From: Hymenobacter norwichensis DSM 15439
Lineage (GTDB): Bacteria; Bacteroidota; Bacteroidia; Cytophagales; Hymenobacteraceae
DNA length: 64,000 bases
NCBI RefSeq assembly: GCF_000420705.1
Contig: NZ_ATVL01000006.1
Span: 620,001 to 684,000, forward strand
Direction: 5' to 3'
Below, piece by piece: positions 1-8,494 of this stretch. Every line of letters starts with the position of its first letter. The first letter of the stretch is position 1. Under the pieces are notes generated by a model that was given only the letters and a program-made list of their open reading frames with translations, was not told the DNA's origin and made no database searches. A program made the position numbers and the translations under genes.

Positions 1-482
1 CTCTTGTTGGTGGTGTTGGCGAAGATGCGGGCCAGGTTTTCGCCGGGAGCTACCGTGCGGTAGGCCTGTGCAAATAGGGCCGTGAAGGGTGTTGAAGGGT
101 TGGCTTTCTGAGCGGCCTGGGCCTGCTCGATGGCGCGGTTGAATTTTGGGTCTTTGGAGTTGCCGCTCATGGCGCGCACAATTTCCACCGGCGATACTTC
201 CAGCGTTACGTGCATGCCGCCTTTAAGGTCGAGGCCAAGGCCCAACTCCGACGAACGTACGTCGCGGTAGGTGTAATCAACGCCGAGCAGGCTGGCTACC
301 GGAGCACGCCACACCGAATCGAGGTAGTGCTGGCGCTGTTGCTGGTCCACTTTGCCGTTTTTGGTGGCATACACCACGGCATCGTTCTGCACCCGCCGCG
401 AAATGAACGTGAAGGTCAGAAAGTAAATACACAGGGCCGATACGATAATCGTCAACCCAATGATGAGTCCTTTATTACGCAT
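1..482 (-). CDS. secDF: SecDF protein translocase subunit, N-terminal part (cut by window edge)
   Basis: Membrane component of the Sec pathway that uses the proton gradient to pull exported proteins across the inner membrane. Only the first 160 residues lie in the window; the rest is beyond base 1. The protein opens with a hydrophobic helix (about residues 6-27, LIIGLTIIVSALCIYF) and then has the SecD signature GLGLDLKGGMHVTLEV near residues 80-95, at the start of the periplasmic P1 region. In Bacteroidota SecD and SecF are usually fused into one long chain, which I infer here but cannot see. The start is the ATG at 482, which places the first helix directly at the N terminus. Confidence 0.9.
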   Translation of the reverse strand, partial: MRNKGLIIGLTIIVSALCIYFLTFTFISRRVQNDAVVYATKNGKVDQQQRQHYLDSVWRAPVASLLGVDYTYRDVRSSELGLGLDLKGGMHVTLEVSPVEIVRAMSGNSKDPKFNRAIEQAQAAQKANPSTPFTALFAQAYRTVAPGENLARIFANTTNK

Positions 483-629
483 TGAAAAAGTTTGTATGTG
501 AGGCTGGGAATGTAAGATGGTCTTGCCACTACAACACTCGGCTGAAAAGCCGGGAAACCAACTGCAAGGGCAAGTCAGACGGGAGCCACCACGGAATCAA
601 CCACGGCTGGCTACTCAAGTGGAGTAGCG

Positions 630-1001
630 CTAGGGAGCCTGCGGCGAAAGCGCCGCTACCAACAGCCGGGCATGAAATACCACGGCCGGACGAATACCAG
701 CAAGGGGGCGCGGTGCGGCTAGCACACGGCGCAGAGTAGGTAGCCAGCTGTATGTAGCTGGCCAGGGCAGCCATGCATAGGCATCTGGGGCCGTATGCAA
801 ATCCAATGCGCCAATGGCCTCCAGCGTCACTTTCTGCTTCACCACGGTCACCTTGGCCGGCTGACCAATGCGCGTGGTTTTGCCAGCTGGCACCCGGAAG
901 GTGGCAACCGCTTGGTGGTTGAGCGACAGCACAAACAGCACGGTGGCTGTGAGCAGCGCAAAACGCAAACGAGGCAAAAATTTGGTGATGAGCAGTAACA
1001 T
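630..1001 (-). CDS. small hypothetical protein with one N-terminal hydrophobic segment
   Basis: Product not recognised. The frame is open from about 1037; I prefer the ATG at 1001 (MLLLITKF) because a basic stretch and a hydrophobic segment (FALLTATVLFVLSL) follow at once, as in a signal anchor. The middle (FRVPAGKTTRIGQPAKVTVVKQKVTLEAIGALDL) is varied and reads like real protein. The last 50 residues are rich in Pro, Ala and Leu and could be read-through of GC-rich DNA. It lies upstream of secDF on the same strand. The coding status is uncertain. Confidence 0.45.
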   Translation of the reverse strand: MLLLITKFLPRLRFALLTATVLFVLSLNHQAVATFRVPAGKTTRIGQPAKVTVVKQKVTLEAIGALDLHTAPDAYAWLPWPATYSWLPTLRRVLAAPRPLAGIRPAVVFHARLLVAALSPQAP

Positions 1002-1203
1002 TGGAAAGCTAAAGGCTACAAATATAGCCAAATGCAACAGTCAAGGAAAGTCTATTCTCCAGGAGGCTAGTAATTCTGCTTTAGAACTGCCTTGTTGGCA
1101 TAAAACAGCTTAGGATGATCAGCACACGGACCATTCTTGATTCTCAGGTGCAACTGCGGTTGTTTATAGCTGCTGAGCAGTTTTAAAAGCTGAGCTTATT
1201 TAG

Positions 1204-1254
1204 CAAAAAAGCCGGTGAGCGGGAAACGTAGCGCTTTCCAACTCACCGGCTTTG
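1204..1254 (-). terminator. intrinsic terminator of udk
   Basis: Inverted repeat AAAGCCGGTGAG / CTCACCGGCTTT with a second inner stem (GGAAA/TTTCC). On the minus strand it is followed by a run of T. It begins 17 bases downstream of the udk stop codon. Confidence 0.8.
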
Positions 1255-1270
1255 CTTTGTGTAGTGCCCG

Positions 1271-1891
1271 CTATTTGATGATTTTCGACTTCAGGAACGA
1301 CACCAATACTTCCAAGCCCCGGTCGAAGTGCCGGTTGTTGGGAATAACGATGTCGGCATCCTGCTTGAAGGGGCGGATATATTTCTCGTAGGTTGGAGCT
1401 ACGTGGTTGGTGTAGCGGTAGAGCACATCCTCTAGGCCATAGCCCCGCTCGTCACGGTCGCGCACAATACGGCGCTGAAGCTTCACGTGCTCTTCGGCGT
1501 CGATATACACCTTCAGATCGAGTAGCTTGGCTACTTCCTCGAAGTAGAAAACGAAGATACCTTCCACTACCACAATCGGAGCGGGCTGAAATATCAGCTC
1601 TTTGGGTGCCACGTTGGGGTTATTGAACGTATACTCCGGCCGGCGTACCTCCAAGCCTTGGCTAAGCCGTAGTACGTCTGTTGCATATGACGTGGAGTCG
1701 ATGCTGGAAGGCAGGTCGAAGTTGGTGACGCCTTGGGCATCAACTTGCTGAATTTCACGCGGATGATAGTAATTGTCCTGTGAAATCAGACATATTTCTT
1801 CCGCGGGAAACGAGGCCAGCAGCCGGCGCAGAAAAGTGGTTTTGCCTGAGGCGCTGCCGCCGGTAATACCGACGATATAAGGATGTTGCAT
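1271..1891 (-). CDS. udk: uridine kinase
   Basis: Phosphorylates uridine and cytidine to UMP and CMP in the pyrimidine salvage pathway; cytoplasmic. A P-loop GGSASGKT stands near residues 9-16, followed by SQDNYY (residues 41-46), the nucleoside-binding part of the phosphoribulokinase/uridine kinase family, and the FDLPSSIDS segment. The length of about 206 residues is normal for the family. The frame is open upstream to 1933, but the ATG at 1891 (MQHPYIVGITGG) puts the P-loop at the usual distance from the N terminus. A strong terminator follows. The specific substrate is inferred from the family. Confidence 0.9.
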   Translation of the reverse strand: MQHPYIVGITGGSASGKTTFLRRLLASFPAEEICLISQDNYYHPREIQQVDAQGVTNFDLPSSIDSTSYATDVLRLSQGLEVRRPEYTFNNPNVAPKELIFQPAPIVVVEGIFVFYFEEVAKLLDLKVYIDAEEHVKLQRRIVRDRDERGYGLEDVLYRYTNHVAPTYEKYIRPFKQDADIVIPNNRHFDRGLEVLVSFLKSKIIK

Positions 1892-2032
1892 GAGGCGAAT
1901 AAATGACCCGTACCGGTGGGGCCAACCCTGCAAAAGTAATGACTTAACAGCGAAATACTGAGCTAACCTTCAGATGCTACTCCTGCGCAACAAGCACTAG
2001 GTAGATTATAAACTTAGCCTTTCGGTGTATCG

Positions 2033-2617
2033 TTAGGCTGATTTGTTTAGAAAAGCTACTAGTCCTGCTACTGCCCGTGCGCGGTGGCTAGTTTTGTTTT
2101 TCTCTTCGGTAGTCATCTCCGCAAAGGTGCGGCCGTCGCCTTCCACTGGTTGAAATACTGGGTCGTAACCGAAGCCACCTACACCGCTGGCGGTATCTGT
2201 TATGATTCCGTCTACTACGCCTGCAAACTCCTGAACCTCGCCAGTGGGCTCTATTAGCGCTACTACCGTCCGGAACTGCGCCGACCGGTTAGGGTGGGGC
2301 TGTAGCTCCCGAAGCAGCTTGGCTACGTTGTCGGTGGCTGAGCGCTGAGGGCCCGCATAGCGTGCCGAGTACACGCCTGGCTCACCGTTCAGGGCGGTTA
2401 CTTCTAGGCCGGTGTCATCGGCAAAACAGGCTACCCCATAATGGTCCCACACGTACTGGGCTTTCTGCCGGGCGTTGCCAGCTAGCGTGTCCTGGGTTTC
2501 GGGTAGTTCCTCGTGGCAACCGATGTCGGCCAGGCTGAGTAACTCGGTGCCAGCTGGCAGCAGTGGCCGAATCTCATCGAGCTTGTGGGCGTTGTTGGAA
2601 GCAAAACAGAGGCGCAT
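2033..2617 (-). CDS. rdgB: non-canonical purine NTP pyrophosphatase (RdgB/HAM1 family)
   Basis: Hydrolyses ITP, dITP and XTP to the monophosphates, keeping deaminated purines out of DNA and RNA. The N terminus CFASNNAHKLDEI is the family's SxNxxK phosphate-binding motif. CFADDTGLEV contains the catalytic Asp pair, and the GFGYDPVF motif near the C terminus is diagnostic. Length of 194 residues matches E. coli RdgB (197). I took the ATG at 2617 (MRLCFASNN) rather than the in-frame ATG at 2626 because the motif normally starts within the first ten residues. Its neighbours udk and rdgB are both nucleotide-metabolism genes, but no operon is evident. Confidence 0.93.
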   Translation of the reverse strand: MRLCFASNNAHKLDEIRPLLPAGTELLSLADIGCHEELPETQDTLAGNARQKAQYVWDHYGVACFADDTGLEVTALNGEPGVYSARYAGPQRSATDNVAKLLRELQPHPNRSAQFRTVVALIEPTGEVQEFAGVVDGIITDTASGVGGFGYDPVFQPVEGDGRTFAEMTTEEKNKTSHRARAVAGLVAFLNKSA

Positions 2618-2731
2618 AAGGAGCAAGTTGAATAGATGAGAGGCTGCCCGGATATACTAACGCCGGACGAGCCGGTTGCCAGGGAAGCAGAAAAACAAAA
2701 CCACAATCCGCCTCTGCTACCCCGGAACACA

Positions 2732-3127
2732 TTACCGAAACATCGACTTGATACTGCCCCAGGAGCGTTGTACGGCGCTCGGAGCCTGGTCGAGAGTGCT
2801 GAGGTAACTATGGTCGGTGGCGGTGGTGCGCACCGTCAGGCGGTACGTAAAGGGGCCGCCTATTTCCCGGTGTACCTCGCTGTCGAGGTACTGGTAGTGG
2901 TCTTGGCCGGAAGGGGAAATGGTAGTGAGTTTAGTGAAAGCCGGTTCATTGTTGGCTTTGCGGTACAGCTCGTAGTTCTCAACACCGGCTTCGCTCCCTA
3001 CCTCCCATATTATCTGCGCATTGGCATCGTCGTAGCTGGCTTGAAACAGCGTGACAGTGGCTCCAAAAACCAAAGAAACGCTTAGTAATAGTAGCACTAG
3101 TAACGGAAAACCAACTTTGCGAAGCAT
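2732..3127 (-). CDS. secreted hypothetical protein, fibronectin-III-like fold
   Basis: Function unknown. 131 residues starting at the ATG 3127 (MLRKVGFPLLVLLLL), which gives a clean signal peptide ending near FGA. The mature part (YDDANAQIIWEVGSEAGVENYELYRKANNEPAFTKL...) resembles a single fibronectin-III-like beta domain as found in many Cytophagales surface proteins (W.V..E..V..YEL.R), but it is too short for a full multidomain adhesin. The frame continues upstream to 3490 without support. It is divergent from rpmE2, with about 200 bases between the starts. Confidence 0.75.
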   Translation of the reverse strand: MLRKVGFPLLVLLLLSVSLVFGATVTLFQASYDDANAQIIWEVGSEAGVENYELYRKANNEPAFTKLTTISPSGQDHYQYLDSEVHREIGGPFTYRLTVRTTATDHSYLSTLDQAPSAVQRSWGSIKSMFR

Positions 3128-3245
3128 GGCGGAAGGGGTATGGTAGTCGATAGGCAATAGGGCTGAGGGCGGGGCCCAAAAATAAACATTTTCTAATAGG
3201 GCATGCCGAACAGCTAGGGAAATGCAGAAAAGCCGGCCGGCGCTT

Positions 3246-3274
3246 TTGAAAGTTGAACGTAACGTGTACTTTTG
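3246..3274 (+). promoter_or_regulatory. Bacteroidota-type promoter of rpmE2
   Basis: TTG at 3246-3248, an 18-base spacer and TACTTTTG at 3267-3274 match the Bacteroidota housekeeping promoter (TTG-N19-TAnnTTTG). The predicted start near 3280 leaves a 5' leader of about 45 bases before the rpmE2 ATG. Confidence 0.75.
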
Positions 3275-3325
3275 CAGTCCCTTCCGCAAAATCGGCAGGC
3301 AATTAGGTACAAACGGCATTCGACC

Positions 3326-3571
3326 ATGAAAAAGAACATTCACCCCGAGTATCGCGAAGTCGTGTTTCAGGACACCTCGAGCGGATTTAAATTCATCACT
3401 CGCTCGACGATGAACTCCAACGAAACCGTCACGATGGAAGACGGCAAGAGCTACCCCGTCATCAAGGTGGAGGTGAGCAGCGAGTCGCACCCTTTCTACA
3501 CCGGCAAAAACGTGTTGCTTGACACGGCTGGCCGCGTGGAGAAATTCCGCAACCGCTACCAGAAAAAATAG
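3326..3571 (+). CDS. rpmE2: 50S ribosomal protein L31 type B
   Basis: Component of the large ribosomal subunit. The 81-residue sequence [16 protein letters not shown] is the hallmark start of the type B form; the CxxC zinc motif of type A L31 is absent, so this is the zinc-free paralogue. The mid region (SHPFYTGKN) and the C terminus ([12 protein letters not shown]) fit full-length L31B. The ATG at 3326 is used rather than an upstream in-frame ATG at 3272, because the latter lies in the promoter. It is a single-gene unit with its own promoter and terminator. Confidence 0.96.
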   Translation: MKKNIHPEYREVVFQDTSSGFKFITRSTMNSNETVTMEDGKSYPVIKVEVSSESHPFYTGKNVLLDTAGRVEKFRNRYQKK

Positions 3572-3620
3572 TTGCCGGCTCTAACCGCTTGATTTCAAGA
3601 GGCCAGAACGCAACCACTAA

Positions 3621-3656
3621 AAACTCCTGCCGGCTTTGTCTGGCAGGAGTTTTTTA
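3621..3656 (+). terminator. intrinsic terminator of rpmE2
   Basis: Stem AACTCCTGCC / GGCAGGAGTT (3622-3631 with 3642-3651), loop GGCTTTGTCT, followed by TTTTATTT. It lies 50 bases downstream of the rpmE2 stop codon. Confidence 0.85.
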
Positions 3657-3732
3657 TTTGTACCCGTAACTAGCTGCTTATCCGCGCTGGGTAGTTATTC
3701 AGTTACTGCCCGCTACTAGAAATCTTTATCCG

Positions 3733-4941
3733 ATGCACGTTCTGCTTTTCGATGACCCGGCTATCTGGCCGCACCTGTTGCCGTTCACGTTCACTAGGCC
3801 GGTAGCAGCCCTGCGCTGCGGTATTCTGACGTTGGCTGAAAAATGGCAGCACCGTTTGCGGCAGCCCGTGGGCTACCTCACGCAACTGCATTTGCAGGCT
3901 AAGTTTCCGGCGGGCCCTACGCAGGGGCCTGCACTGATAATCAACGGGGCCGTGTGCGCCGATGACCTGCTGGCCCGGCAGGTGCAGGCACTACAGCCCG
4001 GCGAAGCGCTTTACTGCGAGGAAATGCTGGTAGCCGCGCACCTCGCCGACGCTTCCCTGGTGGCCGAGTTGATTCAGGATGGCTTCCGCAAAACCCAGGA
4101 AGTACAGGAGCCTGTCACCGTAATCCGGGAGGTGTGGCACCTGTTTCTGCATAATGGCGCCGAAATCCGCCGCGACTTCACGCTCCTGACCAAAGGCCGG
4201 CAGTCAGCCCCCGTTGGCGACCCGCATACTATAGTATATGCGCCGGAGAATATTTTCATCGAACCCGGCGTAAAGATTCGGGCAGCCATCCTGAATGCCG
4301 AAAACGGCCCTATCTATTTAGGGAAGAACTCGCACGTCAGCGAAGGAGCCATTATCAAGGGGGCGCTGGCGCTGGGCGAAGGCTCAATCATTAATCCCGG
4401 CGCCAAAATGCGCGGCGACAATACCGTAGGGCCGCACTGCAAAGTAGGCGGTGAGGTTGGTAACAGCATTTTCTTCGGGCACAGCAACAAGGGCCACGAC
4501 GGCTACGTGGGCAACTCGGTGATTGGCGAATGGTGCAACCTGGGGGCCGATACCAACACCTCCAACTTGAAAAATAACTACGCGCCCGTCAAAATCTGGA
4601 GCCACGCGGCGGGCCGCTTCGTGAACACCGGACAGCAGTTCTGCGGCCTTATGATGGGCGACCATAGCAAGTGTGGTATCAATACCATGTTCAATACGGG
4701 CACGGTGGTAGGCGTAGCGGCCAATATTTTCGGGGCTGGATTTCCACGCACATTTATTCCAAGCTTTAGTTGGGGTGGAGCCGCTGGGTTTGAAACGTTC
4801 AAGCTGCCGAAAATGGCCGAAGTAGCAGAGCGCGTAATGGCCCGGCGCCATTTGCCTTACGACGCTACCGAACAAGCCATCATGCAGCACGTGTTTGAGG
4901 CAACGGCCAAGGAGCGGGTGTGGGAAAAGGCCAGTCAGTAG
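3733..4941 (+). CDS. GlmU-like sugar nucleotidyltransferase / left-handed beta-helix acyltransferase
   Basis: Two-part protein of 402 residues. The first 190 residues belong to the Bacteroidota 'putative sugar nucleotidyltransferase' group related to the GlmU N terminus (FTRPVAALRCGILTLAEKW). The second half carries hexapeptide repeats of a left-handed beta helix (VKIRAAILNAENGPIYLGKNSHVSEG and similar), as in the GlmU acetyltransferase. The canonical GxGxRM pyrophosphorylase loop is not visible, so sugar-1-phosphate uridylylation is not certain. The likely role is UDP-GlcNAc or a related cell-envelope precursor, inferred from family only. The ATG at 3733 directly precedes the conserved VLLFDDP. 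The next gene, at 4950, begins 8 bases after the stop, so the two may be co-transcribed. Confidence 0.8.
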   Translation: MHVLLFDDPAIWPHLLPFTFTRPVAALRCGILTLAEKWQHRLRQPVGYLTQLHLQAKFPAGPTQGPALIINGAVCADDLLARQVQALQPGEALYCEEMLVAAHLADASLVAELIQDGFRKTQEVQEPVTVIREVWHLFLHNGAEIRRDFTLLTKGRQSAPVGDPHTIVYAPENIFIEPGVKIRAAILNAENGPIYLGKNSHVSEGAIIKGALALGEGSIINPGAKMRGDNTVGPHCKVGGEVGNSIFFGHSNKGHDGYVGNSVIGEWCNLGADTNTSNLKNNYAPVKIWSHAAGRFVNTGQQFCGLMMGDHSKCGINTMFNTGTVVGVAANIFGAGFPRTFIPSFSWGGAAGFETFKLPKMAEVAERVMARRHLPYDATEQAIMQHVFEATAKERVWEKASQ

Positions 4942-4949
4942 CCACTTGC

Positions 4950-5339
4950 ATGAAAAAGGTGACGTTGTTTTGTTGTCTAGTTGTATGGGCCGGGCCGGGC
5001 TTCAGTCAGGGGCGCGACACGGTGCGTGCCGTACACAAGCTGTTTGCACAGAAGCGCGGCAGTGGCGCAACATGGGTGGCCACTGGCGCGGAAGCAGCCT
5101 ACGACGAAAGCGTGGGCTGGCGGTCCATCCGGTCGAAGAAGGAGAATACAACGGCGGCGGTTGTAGACGGTGGCGTACCAATGGTGGTAGGTGCCTTGCA
5201 ACTAGTGCGCTTCAGTCCCGAACGAGAGGCGGCCATCGTCAAAAGCTACCAGGAAGGATGGAACATCCCAGCTGACATCCGGCGTAAGCTTCGGCGCAAG
5301 CATTTCCGCCTCACCACCCGCGACCTTAGCCAGCGTTAA
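4950..5339 (+). CDS. secreted hypothetical protein
   Basis: Product not recognised. 129 residues with a signal peptide (MKKVTLFCCLVVWAGPGFSQ) probably cleaved after FSQ. The mature part is basic, ends in RRKLRRKHFRLTTRDLSQR and shows no family motif. The ATG at 4950 fits the signal peptide; another in-frame ATG at 4920 lies inside the preceding gene. The 8-base gap to the GlmU-like gene and the 21-base gap to holB suggest one transcript of three genes, but the three products have no obvious shared job. Confidence 0.7.
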   Translation: MKKVTLFCCLVVWAGPGFSQGRDTVRAVHKLFAQKRGSGATWVATGAEAAYDESVGWRSIRSKKENTTAAVVDGGVPMVVGALQLVRFSPEREAAIVKSYQEGWNIPADIRRKLRRKHFRLTTRDLSQR

Positions 5340-5360
5340 TCTTACGAGAAGAAACAAGCA

Positions 5361-6497
5361 ATGCGTTTTTCAGCTATTCCCGGTCAGCAGCAGGTAAAGC
5401 AGCTACTTGTACAGAGTGTGCAGCGCAACCATGTGGCGCACGCACAATTGTTTCGGGGGGCGGAGGGGTCGGCGGCGCTAGCTTTGGCGCTGGCGTATGC
5501 CGCGTTTCTGAACTGCGAGCAGCGCGCCGCTACGGATGAAGATTCTTGCGGGCATTGCCCCAGCTGCCAGAAAATCGACAAGCTGGTACACCCCGACCTC
5601 AACTTCATTGTGCCGGTCACGACTACCAAAACTGTGGCCAAGGACGCCACCAGTAGTAAGTTCATGGCCGAGTGGCGCAGCTTCGTGCTCGACAACCCCT
5701 ACCAGGGACTCAACGACTGGATGCAGCACATCGGCGCCGAAAACAAGCAGGGCAGCATTTCTAAAGACGAAAGTTTGCAGCTGCTGAAGCTGGTTTCGCT
5801 GAAAGCATTTGAAGCGCAATTCAAGTTAGTAGTCATCTGGCTACCCGAGCTGATGCACCCGGCCGCCGCCAACGCCGTGCTGAAGCTGCTGGAGGAGCCA
5901 CCGCCCGCTACTGTGTTTTTGCTGGTGAGCTATGCGCCCGAGCAGTTGCTGCCCACCATCATCAGCCGGGTGCAGCCCGTGGTAGTTCGGCCGCTTCAGG
6001 AAACTGAGCTAACTGAGTGGTTGCACACCGCACACCAAATTCCGGAAGTGAAAGCGCGCCAGCTGGCTCAGCTGGCCGAGGGCAACCCTGGCACCGCGCT
6101 GGCTGCCCAGCACGCCAGCACCGACCACGACTATTTCGCTTTGTTTGTGAAGTGGATGCGCCTGTGCTACAGCAACAACGTGGGCGACATGCTCACGACG
6201 AGCGACGAATTTCAGAAGCTAGGCCGCGAAAATCAGAAAGAGTTTATGCAGTTTGCGCTGGGACTACTGCGCAAGGTGTTGCTCTACGGCCTCGACCCGC
6301 AGCTAGTGCCCCATTTGCCCGCAGCGGAGCAGCAGTTCATTGGAGGCTTCAGCCGTTTCGTCACGCCCCGCAACGCCGACCCACTTACCCGCGAGTTGAA
6401 CGAGGCGCACTACCACATTGAGCGCAATGCCAACCCTCGCATGGTGTTCGTTGACGTGTCGTTGCGAGTGGCAGAATTGTTGAAAAACGCTGCCTAA
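5361..6497 (+). CDS. holB: DNA polymerase III subunit delta-prime
   Basis: Clamp-loader subunit that works with DnaX and HolA to load the sliding clamp at replication forks. 378 residues. The AAA+ region begins with FSAIPGQQQVKQLL and HAQLFRGAEGSAA. The zinc module has four cysteines (C52, C63, C66, C69). LPELMHPAAANAVLKLLEEPPPATVFLLV with the SRVQPV sensor segment is typical of delta-prime. The P-loop position reads RGAEGSAALALA, without the GKT lysine, which is normal for the non-ATP-binding delta-prime subunit. The ATG at 5361 sits at the family N terminus. It is followed by hemC after 167 bases with a separate promoter. Confidence 0.92.
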   Translation: MRFSAIPGQQQVKQLLVQSVQRNHVAHAQLFRGAEGSAALALALAYAAFLNCEQRAATDEDSCGHCPSCQKIDKLVHPDLNFIVPVTTTKTVAKDATSSKFMAEWRSFVLDNPYQGLNDWMQHIGAENKQGSISKDESLQLLKLVSLKAFEAQFKLVVIWLPELMHPAAANAVLKLLEEPPPATVFLLVSYAPEQLLPTIISRVQPVVVRPLQETELTEWLHTAHQIPEVKARQLAQLAEGNPGTALAAQHASTDHDYFALFVKWMRLCYSNNVGDMLTTSDEFQKLGRENQKEFMQFALGLLRKVLLYGLDPQLVPHLPAAEQQFIGGFSRFVTPRNADPLTRELNEAHYHIERNANPRMVFVDVSLRVAELLKNAA

Positions 6498-6585
6498 TGG
6501 CTAAAAATGCTGAAAATACAGTTTGCTAACTTGCTATAGTAGGCGTTAAACGAGCTATAGTCGGCAACATAGGCGCCGGAGGCAG

Positions 6586-6593
6586 TACCTTTG
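6586..6593 (+). promoter_or_regulatory. promoter -7 element of hemC
   Basis: TACCTTTG matches the Bacteroidota -7 element TAnnTTTG. A clear TTG at -33 is not seen. It would give a leader of about 65 bases before the hemC TTG start. Confidence 0.55.
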
Positions 6594-6664
6594 CACCGGC
6601 TTATTTAGCCCTGGCTTATTAGCTGCTGCGGCCGTGGCAAGCTGACATTTTAAATCTGAATTGC

Positions 6665-7597
6665 TTGAAAAAGATTATCCGCATCGGTACCCGCGGCAGC
6701 AGATTAGCGCTGTGGCAAGCCCACCACGTAGCGGCTTGCCTGGAACTGGCTGGCCTGAGCACCGAAATTGTCATCATCACCACCACCGGCGACGTTGTGC
6801 TGGACCGCTCCCTCGATAAAATCGGCTCGAAAGGCGTGTTTACCGAGGAACTGGAAGTGGGGCTACGGACTGGCCACGTGGATATTGCGGTACATAGCGC
6901 TAAAGACGTACAAAGCTCCATACCGTCTGACCTGGAACTGTTGGCTTTTATGGAGCGCGAGCAGGTGAATGATGTAGTAGTCAGCTTCCAAGCCGACCTC
7001 GACCTGCACCGGCCTGGCCTGGTGTTGGGCACCAGCAGCACCCGCCGCAAGGCCATGTTGAAACGGTTTCTGCCCAATGCTACCACCGCCGAAGCTCGTG
7101 GCAACCTGCAAACCCGCCTGCGCAAGCTGGAAGAAGGCCAGTATGATGCGCTGGTACTAGCCTACGCTGGTGTGCACCGCATGGAGTACGACGCCCTCAT
7201 CCGGCATATGCTGCCTGAAACGCAGTTTGTACCCGCCACCGGCCAGGGTAGTGTGGCCATTGAGTGCGCGCGCAGCTTGGAGCCCGAACTGAAACAGGAG
7301 TTGCAGCGCATTCTCGACCACGGCCCCACGCATATTTGCCTGGCTGCCGAGCGGGCGTTTTTGCGCACCATGGAAGGCGGGTGCAGTATCCCGTCGTTTG
7401 CGCTGGCTACACTCACGTCGGCCGGTACTGTGCAGCTGCATGGCGGCCTCATCAGCCTCGACGGGGAGCAGCTACTCGAAGAAATTCAGTCGGCCGCCAC
7501 CACCGAAGCCGATGCACTAGGGGTACGGGTAGCGGAGCAGATTCTATCCCGCGGCGGCCAGGAAATTCTGGCCAGCATCCGGCAGGCGCGCGCCTAA
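6665..7597 (+). CDS. hemC: hydroxymethylbilane synthase (porphobilinogen deaminase)
   Basis: Joins four porphobilinogen molecules into hydroxymethylbilane in haem biosynthesis. 310 residues. The N terminus IRIGTRGSRLALWQA, the active-site segment GKGVFTEELE-like SKGVFTEELE, HSAKDVQ and LGTSSTRRKA are all family signatures. The cofactor-binding cysteine is C240 in MEGGCSIP. The likely start is an unusual TTG at 6665 (TTG AAA AAG ATT), since no ATG or GTG is in frame before the conserved IRIGTR. It ends just before a strong bidirectional terminator shared with the opposing YjdF-type gene. Confidence 0.95.
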   Translation: MKKIIRIGTRGSRLALWQAHHVAACLELAGLSTEIVIITTTGDVVLDRSLDKIGSKGVFTEELEVGLRTGHVDIAVHSAKDVQSSIPSDLELLAFMEREQVNDVVVSFQADLDLHRPGLVLGTSSTRRKAMLKRFLPNATTAEARGNLQTRLRKLEEGQYDALVLAYAGVHRMEYDALIRHMLPETQFVPATGQGSVAIECARSLEPELKQELQRILDHGPTHICLAAERAFLRTMEGGCSIPSFALATLTSAGTVQLHGGLISLDGEQLLEEIQSAATTEADALGVRVAEQILSRGGQEILASIRQARA

Positions 7598-7620
7598 CTT
7601 CGGAAGTTATGTAGTATCAA

Positions 7621-7655
7621 AAGGCCCCTGCTGAGTGATTTCAGCAGGGGCCTTG
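7621..7655. terminator. bidirectional terminator between hemC and the YjdF-type gene
   Basis: Perfect 13-bp stem AAGGCCCCTGCTG / CAGCAGGGGCCTT (7621-7633 with 7642-7654) with an 8-base loop. It sits between two convergent genes whose stops are 75 bases apart. The T tract is weak on both sides. Confidence 0.7.
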
Positions 7656-7671
7656 TTGTTTGCAATGAAAT

Positions 7672-8301
7672 CTAGCGGGTGCGCCGGCCGCCGAATATTG
7701 CGTATAGCAATAGCGCGAAAATGGCGCCGCTGGTATCGGCTAGCATGTCTTTCTGGGCATCCCAGATGTCGCCTTGGCTGCCGAGGAAAGCGGCCCCGGC
7801 GTCGCCGCCGGCTACTTCGGCATATACCCACTCAATCAGCTCATAGGTCATGGCCACAGTGCCAATAACACACAGGGGAAACAGGTAGCTGATGGCGCGG
7901 TTGCGGATGGTGCCGTACCGGTCAGTCAGCTCGATGATGGCGTAGGCGTAGAAGCCCACCGAGAAATGCGCCACCCGGTCGTACATGTTGCGCTTGAAGC
8001 CAAACAGGTTGTTGAACCAATCGAACGGTACCTTCTCGAAGGTGTAGTGCCCGCCCACGGTGTGCATGAAGATGAGTACACTCATCAGCAAATACGCCAG
8101 GTTTGAGAACCGCACGCCCCGTAGATACAGGACCACTAGCGCCAGCACAAGCAAGAAGATCGGCACGTTTTCGGCCCACCACGTGCCGCGTTCCGCCGGG
8201 TGCAGCCCCAGCGCAACGAATTCAACTAGGTAGATAACGAGCAGCAGCTTCGGAAACCAATGGGGTGGCGGCGTAGCCGAAAGGGTAGGGGTGGCAGTCA
8301 T
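7672..8301 (-). CDS. DUF2238 (YjdF-like) integral membrane protein
   Basis: Multi-pass inner membrane protein of the YjdF/DUF2238 family; the biochemical role is unknown. 209 residues with about six hydrophobic segments (LLLVIYLVEFVALGL, FLLVLALVVLYL, LAYLLMSVLIFMHTVGGHYTF and others). The family signature is visible: HTVGGHYTFEKVPF, the YDRVAHF segment, YELIEW and GDIWDAQKDMLADTSGA, with conserved His, Asp and Glu near the membrane face. The frame is open to 8418, but the ATG at 8301 (MTATPTLSATPPPHWFPKL) is the natural start. It is divergent from the cyclophilin gene. Confidence 0.85.
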   Translation of the reverse strand: MTATPTLSATPPPHWFPKLLLVIYLVEFVALGLHPAERGTWWAENVPIFLLVLALVVLYLRGVRFSNLAYLLMSVLIFMHTVGGHYTFEKVPFDWFNNLFGFKRNMYDRVAHFSVGFYAYAIIELTDRYGTIRNRAISYLFPLCVIGTVAMTYELIEWVYAEVAGGDAGAAFLGSQGDIWDAQKDMLADTSGAIFALLLYAIFGGRRTR

Positions 8302-8494
8302 AGAAAGCAGAAGGTGAACGGTAGTACTGCCAGCCCATACGGCATTTACAATATTTTGGCGGAGGTTCTCGGGTATACTTTCAGCGAAAACAAGAAGGCC
8401 AACGCAGGCAGCAGGCACGAAGATGTCCGCAGGCGTGGTGTTGCCGCGCGAAACCGCTTAATTTCGCCGCATAAACTTTTCGTGCTGCCGCGTT